Of a stretch of 43,848 nt of DNA, positions 43,072 to 43,848 are shown in pieces. This DNA is from Thermoleophilia bacterium (GTDB taxonomy: Bacteria > Actinomycetota > Thermoleophilia > Gaiellales > Gaiellaceae), in contig JAICPI010000020.1 of NCBI GenBank assembly GCA_025929895.1, positions 1 through 43,848 of the forward strand. Direction: 5' to 3'. Position numbers and translations under genes: made by a program. The notes below the pieces were generated by a model. The model was not told where the DNA came from, searched no databases, and saw only the letters and a list, made by a program, of their open reading frames with translations. The first letter of the stretch is position 1; each line of letters starts with the position of its first letter.

Positions 43072-43848
43072 GTGGCCGACAAGGAGCGAGTCGACGTCAG
43101 CAAGCTCGACGAGCTCTCCAGACGCGACCTGATCAAGAGGGCCGGCGCCGGGGTGATCCTCGTCTACGGCGGCCTCGGGGCGCACGGGGTCGCCTACGGA
43201 GCGCCGCAGTACCGGCACAGGGAGCTTGCGGGGACACTCCGCATCCTCCAGTGGAGCCACTTCGTGCCGGCGTTCGACCGGTGGTTCGACAACGTCTACA
43301 CGAAGGCGTGGGGACGAGCGAACGACACCGAGGTGGTCGTCGACCACGTCAACCAGGCCGACCTGCCGGGTCGCGTCGCCGCCGAGGCGGCGGCCGGTCG
43401 CGGCCACGACATGGTGGCGACGCTCGCGCCTCTGCCGCAGTACGAGGACCGCGTGATCAACCACCGCGCGATCGTCCAGGAGGTGACGAAGAAGCGCGGC
43501 AAGATGGCCGACGTCTGCTACCGGTCCTGTTACAACCCGAAGACGAAGAAGTACTTCGGGTTCCCGGACAACTACGCCCCGGACCCGGTCAACTGGCGGC
43601 GCGACTACTGGGGCGAGGCGGGCTTCTCGCGCGGGCCGACCACCTGGGAGAACGTCAGGCGGGCAGCGCCGAGGCTCCGCGCGCAGGGGCACCCGATCGG
43701 CATCGGGATGTCGAACGAGATCGACTCGAACATGGCGCTGATGGCGATGATGATGTGCTTCGGCTCGTTCATCCAGAACCGCGACCATCGCGTCACACTG
43801 AACAGCCGGAACACGGTTCGGGTGCTGACGTTCGCGCGTGATCTCTTC
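43072..43848 (+). CDS. ABC sugar-binding protein with Tat-type signal, 5' part only
   Basis: 259 residues are visible before the window edge; the gene is open and incomplete. GTG 43072 has AAGGAGGG just upstream. The N-terminus has a charged stretch and a twin-arginine motif (LSRRDLIKRAGAGVILVYGG), so the protein is probably exported folded through the Tat system. The mature part starts as a solute-binding protein (LRILQWSHFVPAFDRWFDNV, VNQADLPGRVAAEAAAGRGH). Its place after two MalFG-type permeases supports a carbohydrate ligand; trehalose or maltose would fit the neighbouring metabolism but is a guess. Confidence 0.85.
   Translation, partial: MADKERVDVSKLDELSRRDLIKRAGAGVILVYGGLGAHGVAYGAPQYRHRELAGTLRILQWSHFVPAFDRWFDNVYTKAWGRANDTEVVVDHVNQADLPGRVAAEAAAGRGHDMVATLAPLPQYEDRVINHRAIVQEVTKKRGKMADVCYRSCYNPKTKKYFGFPDNYAPDPVNWRRDYWGEAGFSRGPTTWENVRRAAPRLRAQGHPIGIGMSNEIDSNMALMAMMMCFGSFIQNRDHRVTLNSRNTVRVLTFARDLF

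Overview
The window is a 43.8-kb piece of a very GC-rich bacterial chromosome, almost certainly from a deep-branching actinobacterium. Thermoleophilia (Gaiellales or Solirubrobacterales) or a Rubrobacter-like lineage is my inference, from the GlgE pathway, heavy GTG/TTG start use, TANNNT promoters close to start codons, ECF sigma factors with membrane-anchored proline/alanine-rich tails, and a selenocysteine tRNA. I see no insertion sequence, prophage or CRISPR array.

Layout. 1-2585: the 5' part of a GMC-type flavin oxidoreductase gene, a divergent AlkA/OGG-type DNA glycosylase and an SRPBCC protein. 2687-2779: tRNA-Sec. 2889-5877: a small secreted protein, a membrane-tethered ECF sigma factor, a stand-alone receiver protein and a HisC-like aminotransferase. 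5848-19879 (minus): a nearly gap-free set of nine genes, glgE-treS-mak-glgB-ECF sigma-anchored partner-treZ-treX-treY, with malQ divergent. Together these can turn trehalose into branched glucan (TreS, Mak, GlgE, GlgB) and glucan back into trehalose (TreX, TreY, TreZ). The sigma factor and its partner sit inside the set, which suggests the cycle is tied to a stress signal. 21153-23626: two paralogous proline-rich membrane proteins, a 22-residue membrane peptide and an inverted 10-bp motif repeated four times. 23741-28740: rpsF-ssb-rpsR-rplI, a small membrane gene, dnaB, a small zinc-ribbon-like gene and purA; this order is seen near the replication origin in many bacteria. 29134-38571: purine genes purD-purE and purB-purC-purS-purQ, interrupted by two large secreted proteins and an acetyltransferase. 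One of these is an 857-residue protein made of eight Q/N/S-rich double repeats with Cys pairs, the most unusual gene here. 38568-39970: a small gene and dinB, with a palindrome before dinB. 39977-43848: a carbohydrate ABC importer (ATPase divergent from two permeases and a Tat-type binding protein cut by the window edge).

Several genes appear to be leaderless: a TANNNT hexamer lies exactly six bases before the start codon of six independent genes, which also helps fix their starts. The same promoter form sits directly before the mature 5' end of tRNA-Sec. All functional assignments come from reading motifs by eye; no database search was possible.
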